Shown: piece after piece, positions 1 through 8,760 of the stretch
How the letters are laid out: the number at the start of each line of letters is the position of its first letter
Position numbering within the stretch: the stretch's first letter is position 1
Assembly: GCA_049969495.1 (NCBI GenBank)
Contig: JBMFOT010000001.1
Span: forward strand, 36,567-100,566
Length of the DNA: 64,000 nt
Source: HRBIN16 sp049969495
GTDB taxonomy: Bacteria; Armatimonadota; HRBIN16
Direction: 5' to 3'
Notes under the pieces: generated by a model
What the model saw: the letters and a program-made list of their open reading frames with translations, nothing else
The model's database searches: none
Told to the model about the DNA's origin: nothing
Program-made: the position numbers and the translations under genes

Positions 1-1764
1 GTGCTCTACGTGGGCAAAGCGGTCTCTCTGCGTTCACGGGTGCGTTCATACTTCCATAAAAGCGCGGAAAGCTCCATCAAGACCCGTCGCCTCGTGGAGA
101 AAATCGCCGATGTAGAATGGATTGTCACCGATACCGAACTAGAAGCGCTGGTGCTGGAGTGCAACCTGATTAAGCGACATCGCCCACCGTACAACATCCG
201 CCTGCGCGACGACAAGCAGTATCCCTTCCTGTGCCTGACCACGTCCGAACCGTTCCCCCGCTTGATGCTGGCGCGCCGCGCCAAGAACGATGGCAACCGC
301 TACTTTGGCCCCTACTCCGGCAGCCGACCGGTGTATCAAACCATTCACCTGCTGAACCGCCTCTTCCCGCTGGTAACGTGCGGCGAGGCATTCACCGGCG
401 AGCCGGTACGTAAGCCATGTCTGTACTATCACATGGGCAAGTGCCCTGCTCCCTGCGCCGGTCTCGCCGATAAGGAGCGTTACCGCGAAACGGTGCGTGA
501 GGTGGAGATGTTCCTGAGCGGCAAGCACGAGAAGCTGCTCAAAGGTCTGTACAAGCAGATGGAGGAGGCGGCGGAAAGGCTGGAGTTCGAACGCGCCGCT
601 GCCCTGCGCGACCAGATACGCGCGGTGGAGCAGGTGATGCTGCAGCAGAAAGTGGTCTCGACGGACATGGTGGACCAGGATGTGCTGGCATACGCGGCGG
701 ACGAACAGCGTGCGCTGGTGCAGATGTTCTTCATTCGAGGGGGTAAGCTGATCGGTCAACAGCACTTTTTCCTGGACGGAGCCGGCGGCGAGGACCAGCG
801 CGCCGCCCTGCAGGAGTTTCTCAAGCAATATTACGACCAGGCGCAGGACGTACCGGGCGAAATCCTGCTGCCTACCTCCATCGAGGAAGCGCACATCATC
901 GAACAGTGGCTGCGTCAGAAAAAGGGCAGAAGGGTAGAACTGCACGCGCCACAGCGAGGAAATAAAAAGAAGCTGCTGGAGATGGCGGTGACCAACGCCG
1001 AGCTTGCGCTGGAGCAGGCTCGCCAACAGTGGTTGCAAAAGAAGGCACAGCAAGAGGCGGTGTTGCTCGCGCTACAGGAGGCTCTGGGGTTGGAAAGCCC
1101 GCCCCGGCGCATCGAGGCATACGATATCTCCAACATCCAGGGCTACGCGCCGGTGGGGGTGATGGTGGTGCTCAAAGAGGGCAAGCCGTCCAAAAGCGAC
1201 TATCGCCGTTTCAGCATCAAGTATCTCCCCGAGACCCCGAACGACTTCGCCATGATGAAAGAGGTGGTCACCCGGCGCTTGCAAGAAGCGCAAAAAGGCA
1301 ACCCCAAATTCGCCGAACTGCCCCACCTGATGCTGATTGACGGTGGGAAGGGGCAGCTGAACGCCGCGCTGGAGGCGATGCGCGAGGCGGGTTTGCAGGT
1401 TCCCGCTATCGGGCTGGCGAAGCGTTTCGAAGAGATATACCTGCCGGGGCGATCGGAGCCGTTGATCCTGCCCAAAGATTCGCCCGCGCTGCACCTGTTG
1501 CAGGCGGTACGGGATGAAGCGCACCGCTTTGCGGTAGAGTACCACCGGAGGGTGCGCATTAAACGCAGCACCTCGTCAGTACTGGACGAGATTCCGGGTG
1601 TCGGTCCCAAACGCAAGCAGGTGTTGCTCAAGCACTTTGGCTCGGTGAAACGTTTGAAAGAGGCAAGTGTCGAAGATATTGCGGCTGTGCCGTCTATCTC
1701 CCGTGCTCTGGCACAGACCATTTACACCGAACTGCACAAGGAGGAGCAAACGTGGTCGGGCTGA
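1..1764 (+). CDS. uvrC: Excinuclease ABC subunit C (5' end outside the window)
   Basis: UvrC makes both incisions in UvrABC nucleotide excision repair. The visible protein begins inside the GIY-YIG nuclease domain (YVGKA at residues 3-7), so the first roughly 15-20 codons lie before the window and base 1 is not the true start. Next comes a Cys-rich linker (C136, C147, C152), a UVR motif that binds UvrB near residues 195-235, the RNase H-like second nuclease domain with the AYDISNIQG segment near 372-380, and a C-terminal double helix-hairpin-helix containing DEIPGVGPKRK. Apart from the cut, nothing looks broken. The stop overlaps the next gene by 13 bases, so the two are likely co-transcribed and coupled. 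Confidence 0.97.
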   Translation: MLYVGKAVSLRSRVRSYFHKSAESSIKTRRLVEKIADVEWIVTDTELEALVLECNLIKRHRPPYNIRLRDDKQYPFLCLTTSEPFPRLMLARRAKNDGNRYFGPYSGSRPVYQTIHLLNRLFPLVTCGEAFTGEPVRKPCLYYHMGKCPAPCAGLADKERYRETVREVEMFLSGKHEKLLKGLYKQMEEAAERLEFERAAALRDQIRAVEQVMLQQKVVSTDMVDQDVLAYAADEQRALVQMFFIRGGKLIGQQHFFLDGAGGEDQRAALQEFLKQYYDQAQDVPGEILLPTSIEEAHIIEQWLRQKKGRRVELHAPQRGNKKKLLEMAVTNAELALEQARQQWLQKKAQQEAVLLALQEALGLESPPRRIEAYDISNIQGYAPVGVMVVLKEGKPSKSDYRRFSIKYLPETPNDFAMMKEVVTRRLQEAQKGNPKFAELPHLMLIDGGKGQLNAALEAMREAGLQVPAIGLAKRFEEIYLPGRSEPLILPKDSPALHLLQAVRDEAHRFAVEYHRRVRIKRSTSSVLDEIPGVGPKRKQVLLKHFGSVKRLKEASVEDIAAVPSISRALAQTIYTELHKEEQTWSG

Positions 1765-2117
1765 TATTACGCTGGGTCGCAAACGCCGTCGCGTTGTTGC
1801 TGACCGTGTGGCTTGGTAAACTGCTGGGCTTGGGGCTGTATGTCAGCGGCTTCTGGGGGGCGATGATTGCCGCGCTGGTAATCGGTCTGATTAACGCATT
1901 CATCCGTCCCATCGTGGTCGTGCTTACCCTGCCGTTGAACTGTTTGACCTTCGGGTTGTTCAGTCTGGTGATTAACGCCTTCCTGTTCTGGCTGGCTGGC
2001 CAGATGTTGGCGGATTTTGAAGTGCGCGGCCCCGTTGCCGCGCTATTCGGCTCCATCGTGATGAGCATCTTCAGCAGCGTACTCAGTCACACCGTTGCAC
2101 CGGAGAAGCACCGGTAG
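1752..2117 (+). CDS. Small four-helix membrane protein, phage holin family 4 type
   Basis: A 121-residue protein of four predicted membrane helices with the conserved pattern NAFIRPIVVVLTLPLN followed by TFGLF. This pattern defines the widespread family annotated as phage holin family 4 superfamily or YvlD-like membrane proteins. In chromosomes these are ordinary inner-membrane proteins of unknown function, not lysis genes. The GTG start at 1752 lies inside uvrC and has the AAGGAGGA-type ribosome site at about 1738-1746. No phage genes are nearby, so a lysis role is unlikely. The function is not known. Confidence 0.85.
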   Translation: MVGLILRWVANAVALLLTVWLGKLLGLGLYVSGFWGAMIAALVIGLINAFIRPIVVVLTLPLNCLTFGLFSLVINAFLFWLAGQMLADFEVRGPVAALFGSIVMSIFSSVLSHTVAPEKHR

Positions 2118-2136
2118 GTGTGTGGAATAATACCTG

Positions 2137-2164
2137 CCTGTCATTCTGAGCGGAGCGAGGATTC
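2137..2164. repeat. Intergenic motif of the TGTCATTCTGAGCG type
   Basis: The gap before rapZ carries CCTGTCATTCTGAGCGGAGC continuing into GAGGATTC. From memory this resembles a short dispersed intergenic motif found in many unrelated bacterial genomes. Only one copy was seen here, so calling it a repeat rests on recollection and not on this window. Confidence 0.35.
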
Positions 2165-2206
2165 GCGCTTGACAGACCACCAGTACCTGTCATACGGGAG
2201 AACCTC

Positions 2207-3100
2207 ATGAAAAGCAAGCGATGGGTATTGATTACCGGCATGTCGGGGGCGGGGAAGACGCTGGTCTCCCACATCTTTGAGGACCTGGGCTATTTTTGCG
2301 TGGACAACCTGCCGCCTCGCCTGCTGCCGATGCTGGTGGAGCTGAGCAAAGAACATCCCCAGCAGATGCAGCACGTCGCGCTGGTTATCGATACCCGCTG
2401 CGGCGAGATGTTTGCGGAGACCCTGCCCAACGTGCGCCGAGTTGCCGAGCAGGGCGTGCCCATCCAGATACTCTTCCTGGACTGCAGTGACGAGATGCTG
2501 GTGCAACGGTTCAAAGAGACGCGCCGCAAACATCCCTTATTCCGAGAGCACCCTACCATTTTGCAGAGCATCCGTGCGGAGCGTGCCCTGCTCGAGGAGG
2601 TACGCGCCAACGCGGACAGGGTAGTGGATACCTCTCTGTTGTTGCCGCACGAAATCCGTACCATCATCGAAACCGAATACGCCATCATGGAGCGTACGGC
2701 AGGCATTGCGGTCAATGTGGTCTCGTTCGGTTTCAAGTACGGTATTCCGCCGGAGGCGGACCTGGTGTTCGATGTGCGTTTTCTGGCGAACCCACACTAC
2801 ATTTCATACCTGCGCCCGCTGGACGGGCGCGACGCGCCGATACGCGACTATGTGCTTGCCGACCCGCTGGCCGGCGATTTCATCCGCAAACTGCAGGAAC
2901 TGATTGAGTTCACGTTGCCCCAGTATATCCGCGAGGGCAAGGCGTACCTCACTATCGCCATCGGCTGCACAGGGGGACGACATCGCTCGGTGGTCATTGC
3001 CGAGCAGGTGGTACAGTTCCTGAGGGAGAAAGGTTACCGTGTCAACGTACAGCATCGGGATGTGCGACGCCAGCCGCAGCCGGTGCCAGAAGCGGAGTAA
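2207..3100 (+). CDS. rapZ: RNase adapter / nucleotide-binding protein RapZ
   Basis: A 297-residue P-loop protein of the RapZ/YvcJ family. The Walker A motif GMSGAGKT sits at residues 13-20, and the family signature CTGGRHRSV lies near residue 257 in the C-terminal domain that binds GlcNAc-type ligands and RNA in the E. coli protein. In Proteobacteria RapZ guides RNase E to the GlmZ small RNA; outside them its role is less clear, and ATP/GTP hydrolysis is the common property. The ATG at 2207 follows a GGGAGAACCTC stretch. The gene runs directly into yvcK with a 6-base gap, the usual rapZ-yvcK order. The third usual partner, whiA, is absent; the cluster ends at a convergent transporter gene. 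Confidence 0.93.
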   Translation: MKSKRWVLITGMSGAGKTLVSHIFEDLGYFCVDNLPPRLLPMLVELSKEHPQQMQHVALVIDTRCGEMFAETLPNVRRVAEQGVPIQILFLDCSDEMLVQRFKETRRKHPLFREHPTILQSIRAERALLEEVRANADRVVDTSLLLPHEIRTIIETEYAIMERTAGIAVNVVSFGFKYGIPPEADLVFDVRFLANPHYISYLRPLDGRDAPIRDYVLADPLAGDFIRKLQELIEFTLPQYIREGKAYLTIAIGCTGGRHRSVVIAEQVVQFLREKGYRVNVQHRDVRRQPQPVPEAE

Positions 3101-3106
3101 ACACCT

Positions 3107-4441
3107 ATGCGCGACGGATGGAGCCTGCAGCATATCCTTCGATTGCCAAGCGCCCGCTGGCTGATGCCCGGGATGCTGGTTAAACGCTGGCTTCTGCTGG
3201 CGATGCTGGGCACGGTCATCATGTTCGCGGGACTGCTCATCCTCATCGATGTGCAATCGCCCGAATGGCTTGCGTGGCTCCATCGTCATGTACAGGAAGC
3301 CTCACAGCGTTTCCATTTAGGCTCCCACGGACGCCTTGTGCTGGCTCTCACGGGGGCAGGCGTGGCTCTGCTGGGGTTGTGCATGAGCGCGATAGGGGTG
3401 CGCGGGCTGGTGCGCACCATCGCCTGCGCGATAGACCCCGTGGCGGGCAGGCGCCTCGCACACATCATCTACAACCGACGCAACCTGCAGCTCGGTCCGC
3501 AACTGGTAGCGGTTGGTGGGGGCACGGGACTATCTACGTTACTGCGTGGTCTCAAACAGTACTCCAGCAATGTCACTGCCATCGTCACCGTAACCGACGA
3601 CGGGGGCAGTTCGGGCAGGCTCACCGAGCAGTTTGGCGTGTTGCCGCCGGGAGACATCCGCAACTGTCTGGTCGCCCTTGCCGATGCAGAGCCTATTATG
3701 ACCGAGCTGTTCCAGTATCGCTTTCGCGGCAGCGAGGGGCTGGGCGGACATAGCTTCGGAAACCTGCTCATCGTTGCCATGACCAACATCACGGGCGACT
3801 TCGAGCGTGCCATCCGCGAAACCAGCAAAGTTCTGGCGATACGGGGGCGCGTGTTGCCCTCTACGCTGGACCACGTGCGCCTGAAAGCCAGGATGGAAGA
3901 TGGCTCCTACATCGAGGGCGAGACCGCCATCGCCAGCTCACCCCTCAAAATCCGGCAGATGATGCTGAACCCACCTAACGTCCGCCCGTTAGACGAGGCA
4001 CTACAAGCCATTCGCGAGGCGGATGTTATCGTGTTGGGCCCGGGCAGTGTGTTCACCAGCATCATCCCCAACCTGCTGGTAGAGGGCATTGCCAACGCCA
4101 TCCGCCACAGCCACGCCCTGCGCGTATATGTGTGCAACGTCATGACCCAGCCCGGCGAAACCGACGGTTTCACCGCCAGCGACCATGTGCGCGCTATCGA
4201 GGCGCACTGCCCACCCCGCCTGTTCGACTATGTGCTGGTAAACACCACGCGCCCCTCACCGGAACTGCTGGAACGATACCGGCAGTCGGGGGCGGAGTTC
4301 GTGGAACCCGATATCGACCGCATTCGCGCTATGGGCTATCGCACCATCGCCGGCGACTTTATCAGTCAGAGCGATGTGGTACGCCACGACCCCTACAAAC
4401 TAGCCAATGCCATCATGCACTTGCTCAGCCGTAAGAAGTGA
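3107..4441 (+). CDS. yvcK: Gluconeogenesis factor YvcK with N-terminal membrane anchor
   Basis: YvcK/CofD-like proteins bind UDP-GlcNAc and are needed for growth on gluconeogenic carbon and for normal envelope synthesis. The fold starts near residue 130 with VAVGGGTGLSTLLRGLK, followed by VTVTDDGGSSGRL. At 444 residues it is longer than the roughly 320-residue Bacillus protein. The extra N-terminus holds two hydrophobic helices (about 26-47 and 75-100), so this copy is probably membrane-tethered with the enzyme-like domain in the cytoplasm. The start is ATG 3107 with GGAG nine bases upstream. Its last 42 bases overlap the convergent MFS gene. Confidence 0.92.
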   Translation: MRDGWSLQHILRLPSARWLMPGMLVKRWLLLAMLGTVIMFAGLLILIDVQSPEWLAWLHRHVQEASQRFHLGSHGRLVLALTGAGVALLGLCMSAIGVRGLVRTIACAIDPVAGRRLAHIIYNRRNLQLGPQLVAVGGGTGLSTLLRGLKQYSSNVTAIVTVTDDGGSSGRLTEQFGVLPPGDIRNCLVALADAEPIMTELFQYRFRGSEGLGGHSFGNLLIVAMTNITGDFERAIRETSKVLAIRGRVLPSTLDHVRLKARMEDGSYIEGETAIASSPLKIRQMMLNPPNVRPLDEALQAIREADVIVLGPGSVFTSIIPNLLVEGIANAIRHSHALRVYVCNVMTQPGETDGFTASDHVRAIEAHCPPRLFDYVLVNTTRPSPELLERYRQSGAEFVEPDIDRIRAMGYRTIAGDFISQSDVVRHDPYKLANAIMHLLSRKK

Positions 4442-5617
4442 CCCGCGCGGCGCGGGGATGCGCTGCACCGCAATCAGCGAGAAGAACACCACCCCAAAGC
4501 CTATCCAGAACGGGATACGATAGTCGCCCAGCATCTTCCACAGCACACCTCCCAGCACGGGCATGACGACCGCTGCCACGTGGTTCATGGTGGTACCCAT
4601 CGCCAGGCTGGGCGTCAGGTCCCCCTGACGCACGATGCGGTTCAAAAACACGGTAATCCCCATGCTGAAGGCAAAAAGCACGCTGTCGGTGACGAACAGA
4701 GCATATAGCCAGCGCACATCCCGAAAAGTAGCGTACCCGGCGAAGATGCAGGCAATCAGGATGTAGTATAGTGTGAGCATCCGCCGTTCCCCGTAGCGGT
4801 CCACCAGCCGCCCGACCGTCGGCGCAGCGACCGTTCCCAGCGCAGCGTTCAGAAAAGCCAGCGAAAGCATGGTTTGTACCGGCGTCTGATAGACCAGTAT
4901 CAGCACGTACGAGGCAAAGGTGCTGAATATCTGGCGGCGACAGCCTTCCAGAAAGCTCAGCACATAGTACAGGCTGTATTCCCGCCGCAGGATAATAGGC
5001 TGGCGTTGACCGCTGGCGGCGTGAGGGGAAATCAAGAATGCCAGAAGCGCAGCGGCAGCAATCATTGCGCCTGCGATGAAGAACAGCGCCTTGTAAGAGA
5101 GATACGCTTTGAATAGCCTTGCCGAGCCCAATGCCACCAGCACTGCTACCGAACCGATCGCACTCATCCGCCCTAAATGCCTGCCTCCCTCGCGCCCACC
5201 TGCTAGCGCGAGAGTGATGGATGGGGATACCGATGACCACAGGTGAAATCCCACAGACCAGAATACGTTGAACGCGACCAGCGTCCAGTAATCCCCTGCC
5301 ATACCCATCACACCGATACCCAGCGCGCACACCAGCAACGCCAGCCCTGCCAGCCGCGGCTCGGTGAATGCCACTAGCGTGCCCGCAATAGGCGCGGTAA
5401 GCAAGCCCGGTGTCTCACGCAACGATTCGAGCACGCCCAGCTGCGATGGGGAAACGTGCAGTACCTCGCGGATGAAGTTCTGGAAGATGCCGTTGTATAC
5501 CGCGAAGCCGAAGGCGAAGCAGAAGGTAAGGGCACCGAACAAGCCCCAGTCTCGCCGCAAAGAGGGTTGATGCGTCCGCTGGAAGTACATACTGCACGGA
5601 GAATTCAGCACGGGCAA
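4400..5617 (-). CDS. MFS transporter
   Basis: A 405-residue major facilitator protein with about twelve hydrophobic helices. It carries a typical inter-domain loop (VGRLVDRYGERR) near the middle, which resembles the motif-A loop. The substrate is not evident. The TTG start at 5617 follows AGGAGA with about six bases of spacing; the first internal ATG is nine codons on and has no better site. It lies 21 bases downstream of thrC on the same strand, so an amino-acid-export role is possible but only an inference. Its 3' end overlaps the convergent yvcK by 42 bases. Confidence 0.85.
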   Translation of the reverse strand: MPVLNSPCSMYFQRTHQPSLRRDWGLFGALTFCFAFGFAVYNGIFQNFIREVLHVSPSQLGVLESLRETPGLLTAPIAGTLVAFTEPRLAGLALLVCALGIGVMGMAGDYWTLVAFNVFWSVGFHLWSSVSPSITLALAGGREGGRHLGRMSAIGSVAVLVALGSARLFKAYLSYKALFFIAGAMIAAAALLAFLISPHAASGQRQPIILRREYSLYYVLSFLEGCRRQIFSTFASYVLILVYQTPVQTMLSLAFLNAALGTVAAPTVGRLVDRYGERRMLTLYYILIACIFAGYATFRDVRWLYALFVTDSVLFAFSMGITVFLNRIVRQGDLTPSLAMGTTMNHVAAVVMPVLGGVLWKMLGDYRIPFWIGFGVVFFSLIAVQRIPAPRGSLLTAEQVHDGIG

Positions 5618-5638
5618 GGCGTTCTCCTGCTACACCGC

Positions 5639-6694
5639 TCACAACTCCAGAGCACGACACACCGCGTCCATCTGCGGCGGCACATGCACCGGCGCGACAC
5701 GCGATGCCTCTAATGCGGTATCGGGGTCTTTTAACCCATGTCCGGTGAGAGTAACCGTCACCACAGCGGGTTCACGGAAGTACCCCTGCGCCGCCAGCTT
5801 GCGCAGTCCGGCAATGGGTGCAGCAGAGGCAGGCTCCGCAAACACCCCTTCCAGCGCAGCCACCATGCGGTACGCTTCTAAAATCTCCTCGTCGGTGACC
5901 TTTTCAATCAGCCCACCCGACTCGTCGCGCGCGGCGATGGCTTCTTTCCAGCTGGCCGGGTTGCCGATACGGATGGCGGTGGCAATGGTTTCCGGGTGTT
6001 CGATCACACGCCCTTCTACGAGCGGAGCAGACCCCGCCGCCTGAAAGCCCAGCATCTTCGGCAGGCGGGTGGTTTTGCCGTGCAGGTAGTACTCCTTATA
6101 GCCCTGCCAGTAAGCGACGATGTTGCGCGCATTGCCGACTGGTATCGCGTGGTAGTGAGGGGCGTCACCCAGCTCGTCGCAAATCTCGAAGGCGGCTGTT
6201 TTCTGACCCTCCCCGCGATAGGGGTTGATAGAGTTGACGATGGTAATCGGATATTCGGCGGCGACCCGTTGCACCATCTCTAAGGCGGCATCGAAGTTGC
6301 CGTCGATGGCGATGACCTTCGCGCCATGCATCAGCGCCTGAGTGAGTTTGCCCAGCGCCACCTTCCCGGAAGGCAGCAGCACGTAACAGCGCATTCCCGC
6401 GCGGGCAGAGTAGGCGGCAGCGGAGGCAGAGGTGTTCCCCGTGGAGGCGCATATCACCGCCTGCACGCCCTCTTCCGCCGCCTTGGAGATAGCCATCGTC
6501 ATGCCCCGGTCCTTAAAGGAGCCGGTGGGGTTTGCGCCCTCGTACTTCAGGTAAATCTGCAGCTGCGGGGCGATGGCTTGCGCAAGACGCGGTGCGGGTA
6601 TCAGCGGCGTTTCTCCCTCCAGCAGAGTCACCACAGGGGTGCGGTCGCTGACAGGTAAAAAAGGACGGTATCTAGCGATGATTCCTCTTCTCAT
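5639..6694 (-). CDS. thrC: Threonine synthase
   Basis: A PLP enzyme converting O-phospho-L-homoserine to L-threonine, the last step of threonine synthesis. At 351 residues it matches the shorter, class-II fold form. The PLP lysine lies in NPTGSFKDRGM near residue 62, and the phosphate-binding glycine/serine loop is in the ASTGNTSAS segment. The start has no strong ribosome site. It sits 45 bases downstream of tRNA-Lys and upstream of the MFS gene, so read-through from the tRNA promoter is possible. No other threonine genes are in view. Confidence 0.95.
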   Translation of the reverse strand: MRRGIIARYRPFLPVSDRTPVVTLLEGETPLIPAPRLAQAIAPQLQIYLKYEGANPTGSFKDRGMTMAISKAAEEGVQAVICASTGNTSASAAAYSARAGMRCYVLLPSGKVALGKLTQALMHGAKVIAIDGNFDAALEMVQRVAAEYPITIVNSINPYRGEGQKTAAFEICDELGDAPHYHAIPVGNARNIVAYWQGYKEYYLHGKTTRLPKMLGFQAAGSAPLVEGRVIEHPETIATAIRIGNPASWKEAIAARDESGGLIEKVTDEEILEAYRMVAALEGVFAEPASAAPIAGLRKLAAQGYFREPAVVTVTLTGHGLKDPDTALEASRVAPVHVPPQMDAVCRALEL

Positions 6695-6739
6695 ACCACT
6701 ACGCTATATCGGCAAATGGGGAAACCCTGGTGAGGGCTC

Positions 6740-6815
6740 TGGTGAGCCGGGTGGGATTCGAACCCACGACCCTCGCCTTAAAAGGGCGATGCTCTGCCTG
6801 CTGAGCTACCGGCTC
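6740..6815 (-). tRNA. tRNA-Lys (anticodon UUU), CCA encoded
   Basis: The minus strand folds as a standard 76-base cloverleaf. The acceptor stem is GAGCCGG/CCGGCTC, followed by A and an encoded CCA. The anticodon stem TCGCC/GGCGA closes the loop CTTTTAA, giving anticodon TTT. The T arm is GTGGG-TTCGAAT-CCCAC. Confidence 0.97.
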
Positions 6816-6825
6816 GAACCGCTTT

Positions 6826-6854
6826 ATTCTACCCCATTTTGTGCTGGAAGTCAA
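6826..6854 (-). promoter_or_regulatory. Sigma-70-type promoter of tRNA-Lys
   Basis: On the minus strand TTGACT (6854-6849) and TAGAAT (6831-6826) are separated by 17 bases, ending 11 bases before the tRNA 5' end. Confidence 0.8.
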
Positions 6855-6911
6855 ACACATCGTTCTGCCCCATTCGTTACCTGTTAATAATACGGGATTC
6901 TTTTTCGTTGC

Positions 6912-6940
6912 TTGACAGACCTGGTTGGGTGTGCTATATT
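6912..6940 (+). promoter_or_regulatory. Strong sigma-70-type promoter of the PEP-CTERM gene
   Basis: TTGACA at 6912-6917, a 17-base spacer, then TATATT at 6935-6940. The ribosome site AAAGGAG follows at 6960-6966. The expected start of transcription is near 6947, giving a leader of about 30 bases. Confidence 0.85.
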
Positions 6941-6978
6941 AGTTCAGAATTCGGTTCGTGAAAGGAGATTCTCACACC

Positions 6979-7737
6979 ATGCGACGATGGTATCTTTTCT
7001 TCGCGACAGCGCTCGCGCTGTGCGCCGTACCGACCTTCGCACAGTTGCTAACCGACTTCGAAGGCTATGCGATCGGCGCCAACGGACAGGTGATGTTCCG
7101 TACCCCAACCTTTTCGGGCTCCACCGGTAGCTTTTTGGAGACTTCCCCGGACCGGTCCGAGATCAACAATGAACAGGCTCTCTCTGGCACGCAGTCATTG
7201 AAGGTGTCATTCCAGTTCAAAGCCAACCAGACTAACCCCTGGGTGAGGCTAACCACCTTCAACGCTGCTAATCTGCCCAATCCGATTATCTCGGCGACCC
7301 TGCCGCTGAGCCTGTGGGTATATGTACCTGCCAGCACCCCGGATTTTCGTTTAACGCTGGGCGTGCGCGAAACCAATCCCACAGGCAATATCGGCGAGAA
7401 CGGGGGTACGTCAGGGGCGATTGAGTTTGTCGGCGCACCCACCAAGTCGGGCAATGCACCCGCAGGCAAACTGATAACCACCAAAGACCAGTGGGTGCAG
7501 GTCATCTTCGATATTCCCAACGAACCTGTCGTCGGTTTCACGGGCAACGGTGTCCTGGAAACCACTACCGGCAAGTTCGTGCTGGAGTGTCTTGCCATCA
7601 CGCCCGCGAACAGCAGTGTGGTGGGTCCGTACACGTTCTATCTGGATAACCTGGCGGTGGTTCCCGAGCCTGCTACCCTCAGTATTTTGGGTTTGGGGGT
7701 TGCGGGCTTGCTGCTGCGCCGGCGAAGGTCGGGATAG
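6979..7737 (+). CDS. Secreted PEP-CTERM sorting-domain protein
   Basis: A 252-residue protein with a Sec signal peptide (hydrophobic core LFFATALALCAVPTFA, cleavage after AQ near residue 23). The C-terminus is a classical PEP-CTERM tripartite tail: VPEPATL, a short hydrophobic helix, then RRRR. Such tails are processed by exosortase, and the protein is expected at the cell surface or in the matrix. The middle looks like a beta-sandwich domain without recognisable catalytic residues. An ATG seven codons upstream would lie over the ribosome site, so 6979 is chosen (AAAGGAG twelve bases before it). Single gene under its own promoter, with a hairpin repeat just downstream. Confidence 0.85.
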   Translation: MRRWYLFFATALALCAVPTFAQLLTDFEGYAIGANGQVMFRTPTFSGSTGSFLETSPDRSEINNEQALSGTQSLKVSFQFKANQTNPWVRLTTFNAANLPNPIISATLPLSLWVYVPASTPDFRLTLGVRETNPTGNIGENGGTSGAIEFVGAPTKSGNAPAGKLITTKDQWVQVIFDIPNEPVVGFTGNGVLETTTGKFVLECLAITPANSSVVGPYTFYLDNLAVVPEPATLSILGLGVAGLLLRRRRSG

Positions 7738-7780
7738 TAGTTTCTGTTGTCTGGTAGCGCGTCAAACCTGATTGTTATCG

Positions 7781-7829
7781 GACGGAGCCGCGCCCTCCAC
7801 GCGCCTGTAATGGAGGGTTGCGCTCCGTC
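7781..7829. repeat. Hairpin repeat, copy 1 of 3
   Basis: An imperfect 19-base inverted repeat: left arm 7781-7799 (GACGGAGC, four bases, CCCTCCA), an 11-base loop, right arm 7811-7829 (TGGAGGG, four bases, GCTCCGTC). The outer 8 and inner 7 base pairs are perfect. Related copies occur at 35128-35176 and 63694-63740. No T-tract follows, so it is not a standard terminator. Confidence 0.75.
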
Positions 7830-7936
7830 GCGACCAAAAGGTGAGGGGCTGTTAGCGGTCTGCCCTTCTCGACAAACAGGAAAGGGCATGGCATATCGCG
7901 AATAGTACTTTACCAGAGGCAAGGAAGGTGATTGCC

Positions 7937-8692
7937 ATGCTCGCGCTAATCGGCGGTACCGGTATGAGCGAGTTGCCAGGCTTCACAGTGGAACGCAAAC
8001 GAGTGTTGTGTAACCGCTACGGCGAGGCGACGGTGCTGGAAGGACATCTGGACGACATTCCCCTGATTTTCCTCCCGCGACACGGCGAAGGACACACGCT
8101 GCCCCCACATCGCATCAACTATCGTGCGAACATGCTGGCGTTACAGCAATGTGGCGTCACGCGCATCATTGCGACGGCGGCAGTTGGCTCGCTAAATCGG
8201 GCAATGAAACCGGGCGACTTCGTGCTCATCAGCGACTTCATCGATTTCACGCGCGAGCGACCGCTCACCATCTTCGACCGCCCGGGCGAGGTAGTGCACA
8301 CGGACTTCACGCACGCCTACTGTCCCGAACTCAGGCACGTTCTGGAGCGCACCGCCGAGTCGCTGAATGTGCCGGTACACTTCGGGGGAACCTATCTGTG
8401 CGCAGACGGGCCGCGCTACGAGACGCCTGCCGAAATCCGCATGTTTGCCCACTGGGGGGCAGATGTGGTTGGCATGACGGGTGTGCCGGAGGTAGTGTTC
8501 GCCCGCGAGCTGCGCATGTGCTATGCCACGGTGGCCACCGTTACCAACTGGGCGGCCGGCATCAGCCCCTCACGCCTGTCTCACGAAGAGGTAGAGGCAA
8601 TTATGGCAAGCCAACGCCCCCTGTTGCTGCAATGGCTCAGTCATGCCTTCCGTGAGATTCCTGAAGAGGTATGTGCTTCATGCGCCGTATAG
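7937..8692 (+). CDS. mtnP: MTA/MTI phosphorylase (purine nucleoside phosphorylase family)
   Basis: Phosphorolysis of 5'-methylthio-nucleosides in methionine/polyamine salvage. The N-terminal phosphate loop reads LIGGTGMSEL (residues 4-13), and the family segments FLPRHGEGH and GMTGVPEVVFARE are intact. At the base-recognition site the sequence reads VTNWAAG; adenosine-type (MTAP) enzymes carry aspartates here, while 6-oxopurine enzymes carry asparagine. It may therefore prefer methylthioinosine or inosine, which is an inference. The start is ATG 7937 because AAGGAAGG ends eight bases before it; the GTG at 7928 lies inside that site. 251 residues, monocistronic. Confidence 0.88.
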   Translation: MLALIGGTGMSELPGFTVERKRVLCNRYGEATVLEGHLDDIPLIFLPRHGEGHTLPPHRINYRANMLALQQCGVTRIIATAAVGSLNRAMKPGDFVLISDFIDFTRERPLTIFDRPGEVVHTDFTHAYCPELRHVLERTAESLNVPVHFGGTYLCADGPRYETPAEIRMFAHWGADVVGMTGVPEVVFARELRMCYATVATVTNWAAGISPSRLSHEEVEAIMASQRPLLLQWLSHAFREIPEEVCASCAV

Positions 8693-8693
8693 C

Positions 8694-8723
8694 TTGACAA
8701 AAAATTACCCTCTGTGGTATAGT
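8694..8723 (+). promoter_or_regulatory. Sigma-70-type promoter of the porin/P-II unit
   Basis: TTGACA at 8694-8699, an 18-base spacer and TATAGT at 8718-8723. It begins immediately after the stop of the phosphorylase gene and is followed by a leader of about 200 bases. Confidence 0.8.
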
Positions 8724-8760
8724 GATAGCGTCAAGGATGTGACGAGGTTGTCCCCCTGAG

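Noticed and set aside
1752..2117. Phage holin, hence a prophage
   Set aside because: The family name is historical; no phage gene is nearby and the gene is coupled to uvrC.
7781..7829. Hairpin as an intrinsic terminator
   Set aside because: No T-run follows and the unit recurs at two other places with the same arms.
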